A stretch of 64,000 nucleotides of DNA, taken from assembly GCF_001632365.1 (NCBI RefSeq), contig NW_024468540.1, positions 354,309 to 418,308 of the forward strand, in the 5' to 3' direction. Source of the stretch: Laetiporus sulphureus 93-53. Lineage: Eukaryota; Basidiomycota; Agaricomycetes; Polyporales; Laetiporaceae. Of this stretch, positions 23,467 to 36,540 are shown piece after piece. Position 1 is the stretch's first letter. Every line of letters starts with the position of its first letter. Under the pieces are notes generated by a model, which worked only from the letters and a program-made list of their open reading frames with translations, was not told where the DNA came from and ran no database searches. Both the position numbers and the translations under genes were made by a program.

Positions 23467-25948
23467 GGCGAGTGCTTGAGAGGGCTATGAGGGTCGGGGG
23501 GAGTGGCGCGCCGTGCGCGAGGGCGGCAAAGAGGGCGCGTGCGACGACGAGCGCAGAGGCGGTGGCCGGCGGGCGGACGAGGAGGAGAACGAGGAGAGAA
23601 AGCGCGTCTGTCGCGGGAATACGCAGAGCCCATGGACTGTGTTTGTTCAGTGTCTTGCACTGTGGGTCCGCACTCGCGAGCCACACTGAGCCACTCGCGC
23701 GCATACACCGTGGGAGTATTTGCCTCCCCATTCCCCTCCTGCAGGTCCTCCTTGCCTTTTGCCACCATTCACCATCTGCGCTGGTCTGGACGCCGGCAGC
23801 GTTCGTGGGAACGTCCATCGAGGCCGTATCATCGAGGATCACAGAGATTGTGGTGGATGCAAAGTAAGCGCGGTCGACGCATGACTTGCTCGCGACGCGC
23901 GACGACGAGCGCGTTTGCTTCCGCGATGCTCGACGCGACGGTGAGTGCCGATCCGTCTGAATCGATCATCCTCATCTCATCGATCTCCATTGTGCGCGGG
24001 CGGGGATGCAAAAAAGCCTTCAGCCGAACGTTCACGAGGGCTTTAGTGCATGGTACAACCATTGTCGGCGGTGCCTGAGATGCAAAGTATATCCAGTACA
24101 GTGAGCCATTGCCTTTCACAGATTCAGTCATCTCTCAGATCTCAACCCTTGAAGCCATCGACATTTGGCTTGCTCGCATTCTGTGATAACCAAGTCCATG
24201 CCCTCGATCGTACTGATATTTACCCTCTTTCGTACGCATATATAGGCAACACACAGTTCGTACAGCGTCAAGTACACGAATCACGCTGTGGTGGATCTCA
24301 TCGCCAGTGCCAACCCTCGAGGGCCACTGTCGGCGCACGTTGTAGTGCACTACCACCCCGAGCATTCTATGTTGTGTTGGCCGATGAACCACACTGAATG
24401 TGCGGCCATAAATGAACATGGCAGTCTCATGGACGGCTTGTCGTCAGATTCGGTGAGTTTGTTCTCCAAGAGACAACATGTTGGCTTTCTCATTAGTGCG
24501 ATCCCATGCTGTGCTTCGACACTTGACGTCTAAGCATCAAGTTCTCGCGAACTGCACAGCTCCAACCTGTCCAGCAATCACTGTAAACACACAAGTTGTC
24601 GGAAGGAAGCTACTGCTACTCGGGCATTGGCACGGCTCGCCGCTTACCCAGTCAGGCGCGTTAGAAGTGTACATGTTAGTCGCCTCTGGTCACTCGCTAG
24701 TGCTTAAGCGCTCACTTATACCTCTCGACAGGGTGACCGAACTCCCGAGCATGCAGTAGGCGATATAAGACGCCTAAATATCTGCTGCAAGAGTCTTCGA
24801 ACGTCTCGCTCATGGTCGCTCGCTGCCGAAGCCGACAGTCAGGCGCTGATCTCCCGCTCGCGGCATCCCACGTCAACCGCGATGGTCAATCATGCAAGAA
24901 ACAACAAGCTGTGCCGTATTGATTCTTCCTCCCATTGCTTGCTATGTACGACGGACAATGACTGCAGCGGTTATGTGTACCCGTGTCCAGTCGAACTAGA
25001 ATCATCTAATATGTACATTCCGTCAATTCCTGTCCGTAGCTCCCGCGAATCTCATTTATCTCCCGGTCGTAGAATGCAGTCCCCTATCAATCATCGCATC
25101 TTTGCCGGCGAAATGGTGGACATCTGTTGAATCATCCTGTCACCTTCGGGACTATCTGTCATGCCCGAATCCATTGTCCCCTGCATTGAGACTTCGGGAC
25201 AATACGAGACCGGGCGCAATATCCTTCCTCTGTACTCAACTGGATGTCAAGACATTGCTGCGAAATCCCATTGTTGTCCTACGCTCGCACAATCTACACA
25301 GCTGCTGAGCATGCACATCTCCCTGCATTATACGGAACTTCCGATGAATCCGCGGTGACATGCAAAAGCGTCCACAATTACTGACGACCTCATCGATTCT
25401 CATCGCTGAATTGTTGAAAATTCTAGCAAGATCACACGAACATGCGAAGCAAGCACAACGACGTGCAAACATGTTTATAGGAAACAATCGATACACTCAT
25501 AACAAGCATCAATGGTAACGAGTAAACGACACACCCACCCACAACAGCCGTCGCGGGCACTACAGACCATCAGGGAAAACAAACGGACCGCGAGAGTGGT
25601 AGCAGTAGCAGCGGGATATACGAGGACTGGACACAACGTGGAAAATGCAACCATACAAGTACAGCCGGATTGTGGGAACACCAGAGTCCGCCAATGAGAC
25701 AGGGGAGGACGACCCGGACGAAGACGACGCACGCTACCAGAAACGAGGGGCAAGAGTAAAGATCGAAGTGGATGAGTGGGTCAAGAAGAGCGATAATACA
25801 CAGGACGAGAACGATCATCGATGGAAAAGAGAACAAGGACAAGCATGGAAAAGGAAAGCATCTTGGATGCGGGATTGAGCTGTATAGTGACGGTTAGTGA
25901 ACAGATGTCGTCAGAAGAAACCATCTTGGACTCACACACAATGCGTGC
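23467..25948. other. Long intergenic region upstream of the HMG-box gene
   Basis: About 2.5 kb without a supported gene. The GC- and purine-rich part at 23480-23700 probably holds the HMG leader and promoter. A frame at 23503-24078 (plus) is antisense-biased low complexity and is not called. Long upstream regions are common for developmental regulators. I saw no coding motif, tRNA or repeat in 24.1-25.9 kb. Confidence 0.45.
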
Positions 25949-26784
25949 TCAGTATTGCGGAGCACCGCCATAGCCTCCTCCACCGTAGCCGCCACCGTAG
26001 CCTCCTCCACCATAGCCGCCTTGCTGTTGGCCGTAGCCACCTTCTCATGAAGCAATATCGTCAGCCAGGAATTCTGTACATATCACCGAGACTCAACCTT
26101 GGTCGTAGCCGCCATACTGACCTCCACTGTAGCCGCCTCCGCCACCTGCTGGACTGATTAGCTCATCTTGTACGATCACTCTAGGAGACACAAACCAGAG
26201 TAATCTCCACCATACCCACCAGAGTTGCCACCGTAACCTCCACCTCCTCCGCCGCCGCCGCCGCGGGCATTGGCGAGGTTGACCTTGATGCGCCTGCCGT
26301 CGAGCTCCTGCTCGTTGAGGCCTGTGATGGCGGACTGGGCCTCCATGCCACTGCTGTAGGTGACGAACCCGAAGCCACGGCTACGGCCGGTATCGCGATC
26401 GCGCATCACGATCGACTATAAGCGAGACGCGTCAGCTCAGATCGTGTCGTCCATCTACCGACTGCTCATCGCCGCGAAGCCATGCACAGTCACTAGACCT
26501 CAGGAGAACGAACGCGTACGTCGAGAATGTTGCCATATTGCGAGAACGCCTGCAAACACAGAAATTCGCGCGGACACGAAAGCAAGATCAGACACGACGG
26601 AACAGGGCACGGCGCGCGGACGCGCCGCTGAGAAAATCACACTGACTGCACGGAGGGAATCATCCGTTGTATTCCAGCTCAAGTTACTGAAGACACAAGA
26701 TGCTATCAGTCTCGCTCCCCTATGATACAGGAGAACGGCGCGCAGGTGACACGAAACTGACCCAACGTATACTTTTGCAGACAT
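25949..26784 (-). CDS. Glycine-rich RNA-binding protein with one RRM, 150 aa
   Basis: Small RRM protein of the GRP/CIRP type, which binds RNA in nucleus and cytoplasm and is often stress-linked. Six exons fit exactly: 26784-26762, 26686-26647, 26549-26520, 26415-26196, 26145-26098 and 26040-25949 (453 nt). The RRM spans residues 1-80: RNP2 is KVYVGNL, split by intron 1 after residue 8, and RNP1 is RGFGFVTY. The tail is GGY/GYGG repeats with a short GYGQQQ, ending YGGAPQY. Exons of 23, 40 and 30 nt at the 5' end are unusual, but they are in phase and restore the complete RRM. Introns 3-5 leave room for alternative splicing of the Gly-rich tail; for instance, intron 4 retention gives a stop directly after YSGLCLLE. 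Confidence 0.92.
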
Positions 26785-27349
26785 GATGGACCGAATCAAC
26801 GTATGTTAATACAGTAGAAGGCCGGACCACTTGAAACTTGGACGAAAATCGAATCGGAACCCGAAACCCGGACGGAGACACGGACGAGGATACGAGAGCG
26901 GAAAGAGGAGCGGTTGGGGGGATACCGCTGACCTCTCCCCCTTTTATGCAATCTCGAGCAATTCAAACTCCGGTGAAAACCCTAACTTTTTTGCGCTTCT
27001 CGTGACTCTAGGCCCCCTTGGCACCTTTGGGGCGCTCCATCGTTTTGGCAGCGCCCGTCCCTTTTCCGGCCAACGCAAGCATGTTCCGGTACAAAAATAG
27101 AACTGCAATGTTACAGGGCGCAATAGCGCGGGGTGCGTACGTCAACAGGCATATGCGGAGAACTATGACACAGAAAATGGAACACAAATGGACAGCAGTG
27201 GATGCATGGACAGACAGGGATGGTGAGATGAATACAGTATCGCCGCTCGCGAGGAAATCTGAGTACAATTCCAACGTTCATGAGTGGATGGATGGTGGGC
27301 CGCAGCCCGGGGATCGTCGCTCGACTACAATTTGTCGTCGCGCACGACG
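26785..27349. other. Intergenic between the RRM gene and the ABC transporter
   Basis: Promoter side of the RRM gene and 3' side of the ABC gene. Purine-rich 26840-26930. No supported gene. Confidence 0.4.
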
Positions 27350-30300
27350 CTAGACGCCGCTGCTCTTCCTCTTATCTTTCTTGTCCTTCTTCTTGCTCTT
27401 GGACCTGCCGATATCGCTCGCCACGCTCGCCGTGGGGCTGTCCCTCGAGCCGGCATCCCTCGAAGTTGAGGCTGACCCAGTGGTACTCTCACGCTTGAGC
27501 ATGCCCGACATGAACCCACCCAGTTTGGGAATCGACGAGCTCGAATCCTGCCGGTACTGCGACGTTGACATGCGCCGCGTCAGGTTCTTGATGCCTTGCG
27601 TCGACAGCGTGCGCTTGCGTTTGCCATCGCCCTCGGAGGCCCCTGGGATCGGGCGGGGCGGTGTGTGGCTTTCCTTCTCGAAGGTGACGCCCTGTGTCGT
27701 CTGAGGGGTCTCGGCGCGCTCTGGAGTAGCTGTGGCGTGTTCTGGAGTAGCCGTGGCATGCTGGAAGCCAATTTCGGCCTCGTCGGCAACCGTGGGGAAG
27801 CCAATCACAGCAGGGCTCTCAGATCGAGGGAATGCCGGAGCATCATCTGACTTGCGTGCCTCTGCCGCGGCAACAGCAGATGCATCCCCCGTGCCGTGCG
27901 CCGAGCCTGCCTGCACCACATCGCCCGCCGGCTCCTCGGTACCTTCTACATCAGGCGCGCCATCCTCGATGATCTCCTGTACCGCCGCGGCGACCTGAGT
28001 CTCCGCCGTCATCTCCGCGTCAGCCACCGTGTGCACGTCGTCAACGACCACGTCGGCCGGGCCGGCACTCGTCGCAGCAGCCACGGTGCTCTCGTTGATG
28101 ATAGTATTGCTACCCTTCGTCGATGGATCCGCATCATCGACCGAGTAGCCCGAGACAGCTGCCTCCTTTTGGCGGGATTGTGAGGATCCTGCGTCCTCGA
28201 TGCCTTGCACCTGCGCAGCCCACATCTTCGCATATTCTTCATTGAGAGCGAGCAGCTCATTGTGACTGCCCTGCTCGACAATCTGGCCATCTTTCAGGAC
28301 AAGGATCCTGTGAGAAAAGCCGCAAAATCAGCGCCCATTTCCTCATATAATCTCACACATGTGGGACGTACACGTCTGCTGACGCAATTGTCTGCGAGGA
28401 TCGATGAACCTTTCAATTAGGGTTGCTCTCGGAAACGTAAAATGAACCACTCACCGATAACCGGTGCGCGATTGATAGCGATGACCGGCCTTCCATCAAA
28501 TTCCGCAAAGCTTCTTGGATGTCTTTTTCCGTGGCCGTGTCCAGCGCACTACAAATTACAGGGCACGCGTGAGATTGGTCCCACAGCATTGAGGTAATAT
28601 TAGTGACAGTAGCCAGGGTCACGCACCTAGTGGCCTCATCCAGCAGGAGGATGGGCGGGTTTTTCAGCATCGTCCGGGCAATCGCTACTCGCTGTTTCTC
28701 GCCCCCGCTCAGGCGTACGCCGCGCTCGCCCACCTTCGTTTCGTAGCCGTCCGGGAAGCTCATGATTCGATCGTGCATCTGCGCAGCCTTTGCCGCCGCT
28801 TCGATCTCTTCCATTGTTGCACCGAACTTGCCGTACCCAATGTTATACGCAATGCTCGAATGGAACAGCACCGCATCCTGGGGGACCACTCCAATCGCCT
28901 TGCGCAGACTAGCCTGGGTTATATCTCGAATATCCTGCCCATCAATCAGAATACGGCCTCCATTGTCCTGCAGGTCGTAGAACCGATACATCAAGCGCAG
29001 GATCGTCGACTTGCCCGCACCCGACTCGCCCACGAGTGCAACGGATGATCCCTTCGGGACCTTGAACGATACCCCACTGAGCGCAGGCGTACGCCCGTCG
29101 TACGAGAAGCTGACATTGTCTATGGTGAGTAGCAAATGATGTCAATGATCATTGCTGTGGACGATACGAAGAGCGGCCACCGACCGAATTCAATCTCGCC
29201 ATTAGTCACGATGAGATCGGGCGCATTGGGCTTGTCGTTGACATCGGTCGGCTCATTGAGCAACTTGAGCAGTCGCTCCGTATCGACCAACGTTTGATTG
29301 ATGGAGCGGTAGATCGTGCCAAGCATGTTCAAGGGGCCATAGAGCTGCAAAGAGGAGATCATGAACAGAGTGTCGGACGGTGAAGACAACCAAGCTGCTC
29401 ACCTGTGCCAGGTATGTCACGAAGAAGACAAACTGGTATGGCTGCGACTGCCCTCGCGTCACGCGCAAGGCGACAATCATAGAACCGACCAAGAGACCCA
29501 ATGTCTACGGAACAAGTGAGCCATCCGCTTTGCTGCTCACGACAATGGAGAATACATACGATAATCAAGTTCTGCACGAGATTCAGCAAGTTCAACGACA
29601 CTGTGAAGAGCGAAATCAAGCACGGCCGATCACAGACAGCGCAGAAGCAACTTACGGATGACCCGGTACTCCAAGCCTTGGTATTGTCGGATAGCATCCC
29701 GATAACGTTCCGCCTCGTGTTGCTCGCCGTTGAAGTACTTCACCGTTTCATAATTCAGCAGGCAGTCAGTGTGGATGCCACGCGTGACCTATGAACGGCG
29801 TGTGTACTCGATCAGCACGGAGATGAAGCGATATTGACTGAGAATCCCACTCACCACGTCGCGATCGACCATCTGTCTCCGGAGCCGCGTGCGCCAATTG
29901 GTGAGGATAATACTTGCGGAAACTGCGGCACATACCAATTAAGTCTGCCTCGAAAGTAAGGCGACATGCAGAACTCACCATAGGCTGTCATCACAACAAA
30001 TACAACCACTGTCAGGGTCCACTCAAAATAGATGGAGAATAGCACGAGCGCTATTCCGATGTCGATGAACGTGGGGATGATGTTGAACAGGAGGAGCTGT
30101 GGTGATAAGATGAGATTTTTTACCGGCATCACAAACGGATGTATGTACCTCGAATGCGCGATTGATGGCAGCCCCGCGATCGAGGATGCGGAGGATTTCG
30201 CCAGTTTTGCGACGCAGGTGGAATGCGAGCGAGAGATTCAATATGTGCTCAAATGAGAGCTGCGACATCTCTTTGGAACAAAAATGAGCACCTGCTACAG

Positions 30301-31743
30301 TGTAGTCCATGCCGAATGCTTACCTCGATCCGAGTACTGCATGACTGGTGCCCATAACGCCTACGCGGTGCCAAACGTCAGAATCGCGTACGCAAGTGGT
30401 ACGGAAGGCGCATATACCCACCTCACGAAGAGCACCCAGGCCGCCGCTCGCTTGCAGGAAGCGCAACCCAACATATGTGAATAGGTACATCCAGAGCATA
30501 TGCGTGTAGGCACCCTCCTCAAACATGTGCACTAGCTCCGCAAAGACGAACGGAACGAGGATGTTGACGAAACGGCCAATGACAACGATCACGACGCATA
30601 GCAGCTGCTGAACGTCAGAATATGGCGCATACACGAGGCTTATGAAACATACCGCAAGAAATTGAAGACCGGCGCTCTTTGATGGCCACAGATATGGCGA
30701 GATGCGCCGCAGACGTGCCCAAATCTCGCCCCATGATGGGTCAAGCACGACCTCCTCCTTCGGCTCCTAAGTAGAATCGGATTAGTCCCGTTCAGGAGCG
30801 CTAGACTTACAGACACCGACCTTGCCCTTCATAGGCAACGTCTGAACCGCGGATGGAGCAGGAGTGTGGCTCCGTGTGGTCGGACCAGATGCTTGTATCG
30901 TGGAACGCGCAGTTGAGCGGAATGTTCCATATTTGCTCATCTCTGCAGAGACTGGTGAGAGGCCCGTAGATGGCGCAGCGCCCACCGATTGCGGGAGGAG
31001 TAAGTCTGTTTCAGCTTGGGCTTCCTCATCAGAGTCGTGGACGGCGACGTATGTCACTCGAGGGAAGAACAGAGCTGCGAGGAGTGGTACGAGCAGTACA
31101 ACTCGGAATGCCGGGAACGCGAGGTGCAGGAGCAGCCGGATGGAGAGTGGATCTGGAAAGTGAAACGACGATCTTTGCCATCAACATGCGAAGACATGAT
31201 CCGAAAACGTGCACACTGACCTCCCAGTGGCATCGACAAGGCCAGCATGGTGACCTGAGCGACATCGAGGCCAAATGCGGCGAGAAACGCAAATTTGAGC
31301 CTTCTCAAGTACCAGACATCGACTCCTTGAATGTCCTTCCAAGCCCCTAGAGCAGCCAAGCCGCCATACGCCGCGAGACCAAGGAGTGCAGCGATCTCGA
31401 TGCCACTGTACTCTGGCCACGTCTTGCGCAGCACGGCATATACAATGAATGCAACACCATCAAGAAAAAATGTGAGCGCGGCAAGCGAGAGAGTAACCAG
31501 AATCAAGGCACGCCGCGGAGTACGCGTCGCGACGATGACCTGCGTGATGGGAGATGGGGATTTGGGTGCACTGGGGCGGGTGAAGATGATGGAGAGCGTG
31601 ACCAGCAGCACGAGTGCTGGGGAGATAATGCGCAAGACGAGGAGGGGCGTCACCGCCGCAGGGATCGCGAAAGGTATACTGGGCAAGTTGATGTGCGGCA
31701 GCTGGACTTGCCAGTGCCATGGCCAGGTGAGGGTTGGTGTCAT
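27350..31743 (-). CDS. HMT1-type ABC half transporter (ABCB6/HMT1 family), 1168 aa
   Basis: Member of the vacuolar/organellar heavy-metal-tolerance branch of ABCB transporters. Fungal HMT1 exports phytochelatin or glutathione conjugates into the vacuole. Sixteen exons fit in phase (31743-31221, 31152-30815, 30766-30653, 30607-30422, 30360-30324, 30270-30149, 30096-29979, 29922-29855, 29788-29656, 29600-29560, 29504-29403, 29344-29185, 29119-28627, 28548-28455, 28391-28372, 28307-27350), total 3507 nt. An extra N-terminal membrane domain (TMD0-like, residues 1-200) precedes the ABC membrane domain ([26 protein letters not shown]). The nucleotide-binding domain has Walker [10 protein letters not shown], signature LSGGEKQR, Walker B ILLLDEAT and the H-loop IAHR. 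After the ATPase there is an unusually long disordered Ala/Glu/Thr/Ser-rich tail of about 300 residues, ending in a Lys-rich [15 protein letters not shown]. Exon 15 is only 20 nt. Substrate is unknown. Confidence 0.9.
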
Positions 31744-32298
31744 CGTCGCCGACGTCGGATAGCTCGACGTCGTCGGGGTCGTGAAAGAAGGAGGGATAAC
31801 AAGATGTCGCGAGGGGCGTGCGGCGTGTCAAGACGCCTCATGTGTGGCTCATTGCCTCTTATCCTTTTGGCGCGGACCATCATCTGGTATCGGCTCGGAA
31901 ATCTTACACAATAGTCGCCGGCCACCTTCCGGCACAACCATGCTGCCAATCATTCTCTTTCTTGCGGCCTTGATCTACCCGGATTGGTCACTAGGCACGG
32001 CGTGCACGTTGTGTGGGGCAGCGACGAGTTCGCGACCGCTCTCGCTGTAGGGCACGCTGCGGACACACCACAATGCAACTAATATCAGAGTAATATATGT
32101 CGTACATTCCACGCATCGGAAGCCCATGACACAGGTCGGAACACAGAACAACACGAGGCAGCCTTCGTACATTCAAGCGACAAGCAGCTGATACCATCTC
32201 GGCACATGGCAAGAACACAACATTTATGGTACTGTGACTGGCAATCACTAGCCGTCGATCGCAGCCGCAGCCTGAGCAGATAGCCTGAGATACGCCTC
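31744..32298. other. Intergenic between the ABC transporter and MCM2
   Basis: ABC promoter side and MCM2 3' side. A 37-codon frame at 31940-32050 (plus, MLPIILFLAALIYPDW) looks like a signal sequence but is too short to call. Confidence 0.4.
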
Positions 32299-35200
32299 TC
32301 ACTCGGAATGCGTGAATATCTTTTCGATCACATCGTCCTTTAGCCTATATCCGTTCGCAGCGAACAGCTTCGACCGCAGGAAAGGCGTCGTGTCAAAGAT
32401 ATCGTGTTCCTTCGCCTAGCAAGCGCAATCGCGATTAGTCTACGGCGGAGCTCAGCATGAGAACCGACACACCCGTTCATCCAGCTCGGAAGTCTTGATG
32501 GAAACGACCTCCGGCTGCTGATTATTATGCAACTGATAATATCGCGCCTTTTCTTTCACGATCTGCCCCAAGATGAACGCGAGCAGCTCTTCGTGATCAC
32601 GCGCCTGCGTGAGGTACTTGCGGAATCCCTGCGTCGGCGTATCAGCTAATCGCGCCATCAACCCAAGTCGCGACGGTACGCACTCGCTCAAGAGTCTTCT
32701 TGATGGACATCTTCTGTGCACTAACGAAGCTGCCGACGGCGACGGAGATTGCGAGATCGATATCGTCCGCTCGAACATACTCTCGCAGCGCCATCTTGGC
32801 GCTCGCCTCCGCCATGCGAATCATGCTCTCCAGGTGACGCACAGTGATGGGAAATGAGCCCGTGGCCAGCGACTCTCGCCTCAAATCCGCAAAGAGACGC
32901 GATATCTTCTCCTGATCAAGGTCGTACAGCTTGGGGCGGATCTTCTCCCGTGCGTACATGATGTACTTCCGCAGAAGATCTTGCGGGATGACCTACGACG
33001 TCGTCAGCGGCGAACCCGACAGAATAGCCAAAGTGCAGTACATCAGCATCCAATGTCGTCCCCACGTCCATCTCATCCATCTCGGGCTCGAACTTCGGGT
33101 GGCTCCGCAAGTGGCTGCCAACCACGAACCGCGCCAGAAGCTCGTCCTGGACCGGATTCACAGTATCCTTCACAACGCACAGCACGTCGAAACGTGACAG
33201 GATCGGCTCTGTCAGCTCGACGTTCTGCTGGAATGGAATCGTCGGGTTGTACCGCCCGCGGACGGGGTTCGCCGCAGCGATGATCGCGCAGCGTGCCTGA
33301 AGCGTCGTGACGATGCCTGCCTTGGAAATGGAGATCGACTGCTGCTCCATCGCCTCGTGGATGGACGTCCGATCAGCGTCGTTCATCTTGTCAAACTCAT
33401 CAATGAGGCATGTCCCCTTGTCGGCGAGCACCAGGGCACCACCCTCGAGTGTCCACTCGCGCGTCACCGGGTCCTTGCGTACGCTCGCGGTCAGGCCGAC
33501 CGCGGACGCACCCTGGCCAGTGGCGAACACAGATCGGTGCGCCGTCTTCTCGACGTACTTGAGGAATTGCGACTTGGCTGTTCCCGGGTCTCCCAGAAGA
33601 AGGACGTTGATGTCACCGCGGATGCGATGCTTGCGATTGATATCCTTGGACACGCCACCGAAGAGTGAGAGCGCGAGAGCCGTCTTGATGTCCTCGTGTC
33701 CGTAGATAGAAGGAGCAATCGACTTGGTGATCCGCTTGCGGATCCGGTCGTCTCGAGCCAGTGCACGGATCTCCTTCTCGTCTTCCTCTGTGAGCCGGAA
33801 GGCCGCGAATTGGTCCTCCTTCTTGTTGATATGGTTCGCCTCGATGATGGTGGAGAACACCGGAAAGCCGTTCTTCGAGTTGAGTGACGCGTCGAAGTTG
33901 TTGCGATAGATGCCCGTCACCTCCTGTGTGATTGTCAACAGGTAAGAGACAGACATATGTGTAACCAACTCACGATCTCCTCTCCTGGCTTGGCTGAGTC
34001 GATGAGATCCCAAAGCAAGACCACTTCACGATGCCTCGGCAGACGACCAGGAGGAACGGAGCCAGGAGATTCTTGAAGGGTCATCTTCTGATAGTTCCGG
34101 TAAACTGTCTATAAAACCAGCGGAGTGAGCTAGTGGCTCGCAAGACACCTGGAGACAATGCGCGCTTACTTGCTCCGAGTTCACCGAGAATGGCCCTTTG
34201 CCCTCACAGTTGGGGCAGTAGCTAACTCTGACCTCCTTGGTGGCATCCTGATAGAAAGGACCCAGCACAGCCCCACATTTGCGACAATCGAACTTGACAT
34301 ATTTCAGTTGAGGGAAGACTCCGGTGCGCCGTGTCACAACACCGGAAACCCTGACGAGGTTGTTGAGATTGGAACGGCGGAGGTCTCGGAGTGACGAGCT
34401 GAGAGGCAGGTCCGTAATGCGTACGTGGACCTCCGAGTGGATGCGCTCGTAGGAGGGGTAATACACAAGGATGGCGTTTAGCGCCACTTCGTCGAAGATC
34501 GCAAGCATGGCGCTTGGCGAGTTTGTCAGAAAGTAGGCGAGGATTGGCTTGGACAGCGCGAGATGCACATATGAAACCTCGAGTGATTCAGAGTTGTCTG
34601 TTCATGCCGTCAGTAAGACGGTGAATTTCGACATCGCTCCGACTTACTCTCTCCCAAGTGACGAATACGTTGACCATACACGGAGGCACCGTGCTCGTCC
34701 ACATACGTCATTAAGAATTGGCGGAAGTGCCTGATAATTGATCTGCGGACGCGTTCGTTCGCGATCCACTCAACGATGGACTTTGCTTTGATGTCGCCTA
34801 GTTGTTCAATGGGTATCTCCTGGAAGAGCAATGAGCTCGATCGCCTGAGCACACAAATTGCGATTGATACATACGTCTTCAATACCAGCCATGTCATCCA
34901 GATCTTTCCTCTCGTCATATTGCCTTCTAGCGCGCATTTTGGTGCCGGCCAGAAGGCTGCGTCCAGGCTGGTCCTCGTCCATATCGTCACTTTCGAGGAA
35001 CTCTGGCATGCGATTTCTACGAGCGGCTCGCATTCCCCGCCTACCACCCTGTTCGCGACGGTCCCTCTGAGCCATCTTAGCCTCGGCTGCGCGTCGCTGA
35101 GCGATTGTCATCTCTGCGAACTCTTCTGCATCGTTGACTCCGGAATCAGAGTAACGGTCCAGAATTTGATTTCCGGCGTAGTCGCTATAATTGCCGGTGA

Positions 35201-35522
35201 AACAACGCGACCTCTGGACGGGAAGACAACGCACTCTTCGAGCCCCTCGCCGAAGAGATCCTCGCCATCCTCATCTTCAACACCGTCATCGACGTCTCTC
35301 ACCGCGTCACGCTCATCGATACTCTCATCAGTGTCGGAGAATGCAGGAGGAGATGATGGCGGGAGAGATGATTCTTGGTCGCGATCGTGGCGCGTCGAGG
35401 CTGCACGCGCTGAGGGCGAGGAATCGAGAGGCGTCGTATCCCTGCGCCGCTTAGCACCACGAGGAGTCTACTAGGAGTCAGCATGCTATCCATTGTATCC
35501 GCGATGTTAAACGTACCGTCAT
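32299..35522 (-). CDS. MCM2: DNA replication licensing factor MCM2, 915 aa
   Basis: Subunit of the hexameric MCM2-7 replicative helicase. Ten exons fit in phase: 35522-35517, 35467-35235, 35184-34875, 34819-34648, 34597-34170, 34108-33974, 33923-33042, 32992-32684, 32628-32473 and 32415-32299. The acidic N-terminal tail ([17 protein letters not shown]) corresponds to the histone-binding, kinase-regulated tail. A zinc finger follows (CRKCG...CPNCEG). Next is the family-typical [20 protein letters not shown], then the AAA+ domain with Walker [10 protein letters not shown], Walker [10 protein letters not shown] and arginine finger SRFD. The C terminus is a winged-helix-like segment ending KIFTHSE. 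Exon 1 codes only Met-Thr before a 49-bp intron; this start is supported by phase and by [15 protein letters not shown] N termini. Confidence 0.95.
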
Positions 35523-35954
35523 ATTTCCAGTCGAGTTTTCAGGAAGACCGAAGGCAAGGTGAGAGATGAGAGAAGATGCGCACAAGAACGTTTCTCGCGA
35601 CGCGACGTGCTCATTTAGCGGAGTTTTAAAACTTGCCACATTCGTGTCGACTCCGATCCTATACTTAAGCCACGAGACTTTTTTCACTGCCACCATGCTG
35701 GAGGGGCAGCATCTTACTACGGTAGACATTGAGTGAACGTAGCGTGAGTGAATATATGGAGGTCCTCCAGCGTGACAATATGTATTGGTTATCCTGTTCC
35801 AATCTGCAATAGTAATGCCTTCGTTTAAGAGCCTAGCCTTCAAGCTCAAGACTGGTATCATGGCTATTCTGCAGGGCTTGGCACGAACTGTACAGTGGTG
35901 GCGCGTAGAGACATTGTTAATATGCGTATGATATGGCTCTTGGTTTTCAATGTC
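35523..35954. other. Intergenic upstream of MCM2
   Basis: Contains the MCM2 promoter (minus). No recognisable gene; a minus-strand frame at 35478-35861 lacks motifs. Confidence 0.4.
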
Positions 35955-36540
35955 GTTGACGAGAACATGGTGCCGTGAACATTAGCAAGGAGGCGATCGA
36001 AGTGGACAAGCCGCAACTTGCAAGGCAGCGAACTGCTTCAGATGTCATGAGGCGCACCCCTGTTTGGCTTCCATGCCACGAAGTCCGGTAAGGTTTCATT
36101 GAACCGCTCGCTAGAGAAGTTGAGCCTCAATAGATGGAGATATCAAAGTTTGAACCCTGTTCGTAATCGTTACGTGTGTCTCAGCAAGCTGACTGAAATT
36201 GACCTACCGGAGTACACTTCTTCGACGATACGAGGGTAGTACCCAACCTTGTCCGTACGCCGCCGCCACACCCGGCGTATAAGAGCAATGCATTCTTCGC
36301 TACCCGCCTTCTCACAGGGGAAGGGCGATCCTGCCGGCGGAGGTGCCAAGAAGCCCAATGTCGCCATGCATCGTGTTGCATCGCTTGCGGGTCCTCCTCT
36401 TCATTGTTCACTGGCAGAAGATGCTATCTCACTTATACGCACAAAGACCACGAGGTTATGTGCCGATATGCACAAGCGTGAGCCGCGATCACGAGGGCTG
36501 GAAAGAAAGGTGGGCAATCTGCAACTAACAAACATCAAGT
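35955..36540 (+). pseudogene. Short-chain dehydrogenase relic (SDR locus A)
   Basis: Degenerate copy of the SDR gene at 37316. Recognisable pieces in order: GAVNISKEAIE (near 35966-35998), a decayed LLQMS / FHATKSG stretch ending at a donor-like GGTAAGG (36089), and PAGGGAKKPNVAMHRVASLA followed by LHCSLAEDAISLIRTKTTRL (36310-36470). The last aligns with PLQFPLGQDALETIKRKTTRL of the intact gene. The N-terminal Rossmann part is missing, and frames change between pieces. Not functional. Confidence 0.7.

Noticed and set aside
23503..24078. A 191-codon plus-strand frame upstream of the HMG-box gene
   Set aside because: Arg/Ser-rich low complexity in a GC-rich leader region; best explained as the antisense of the promoter and 5' UTR.
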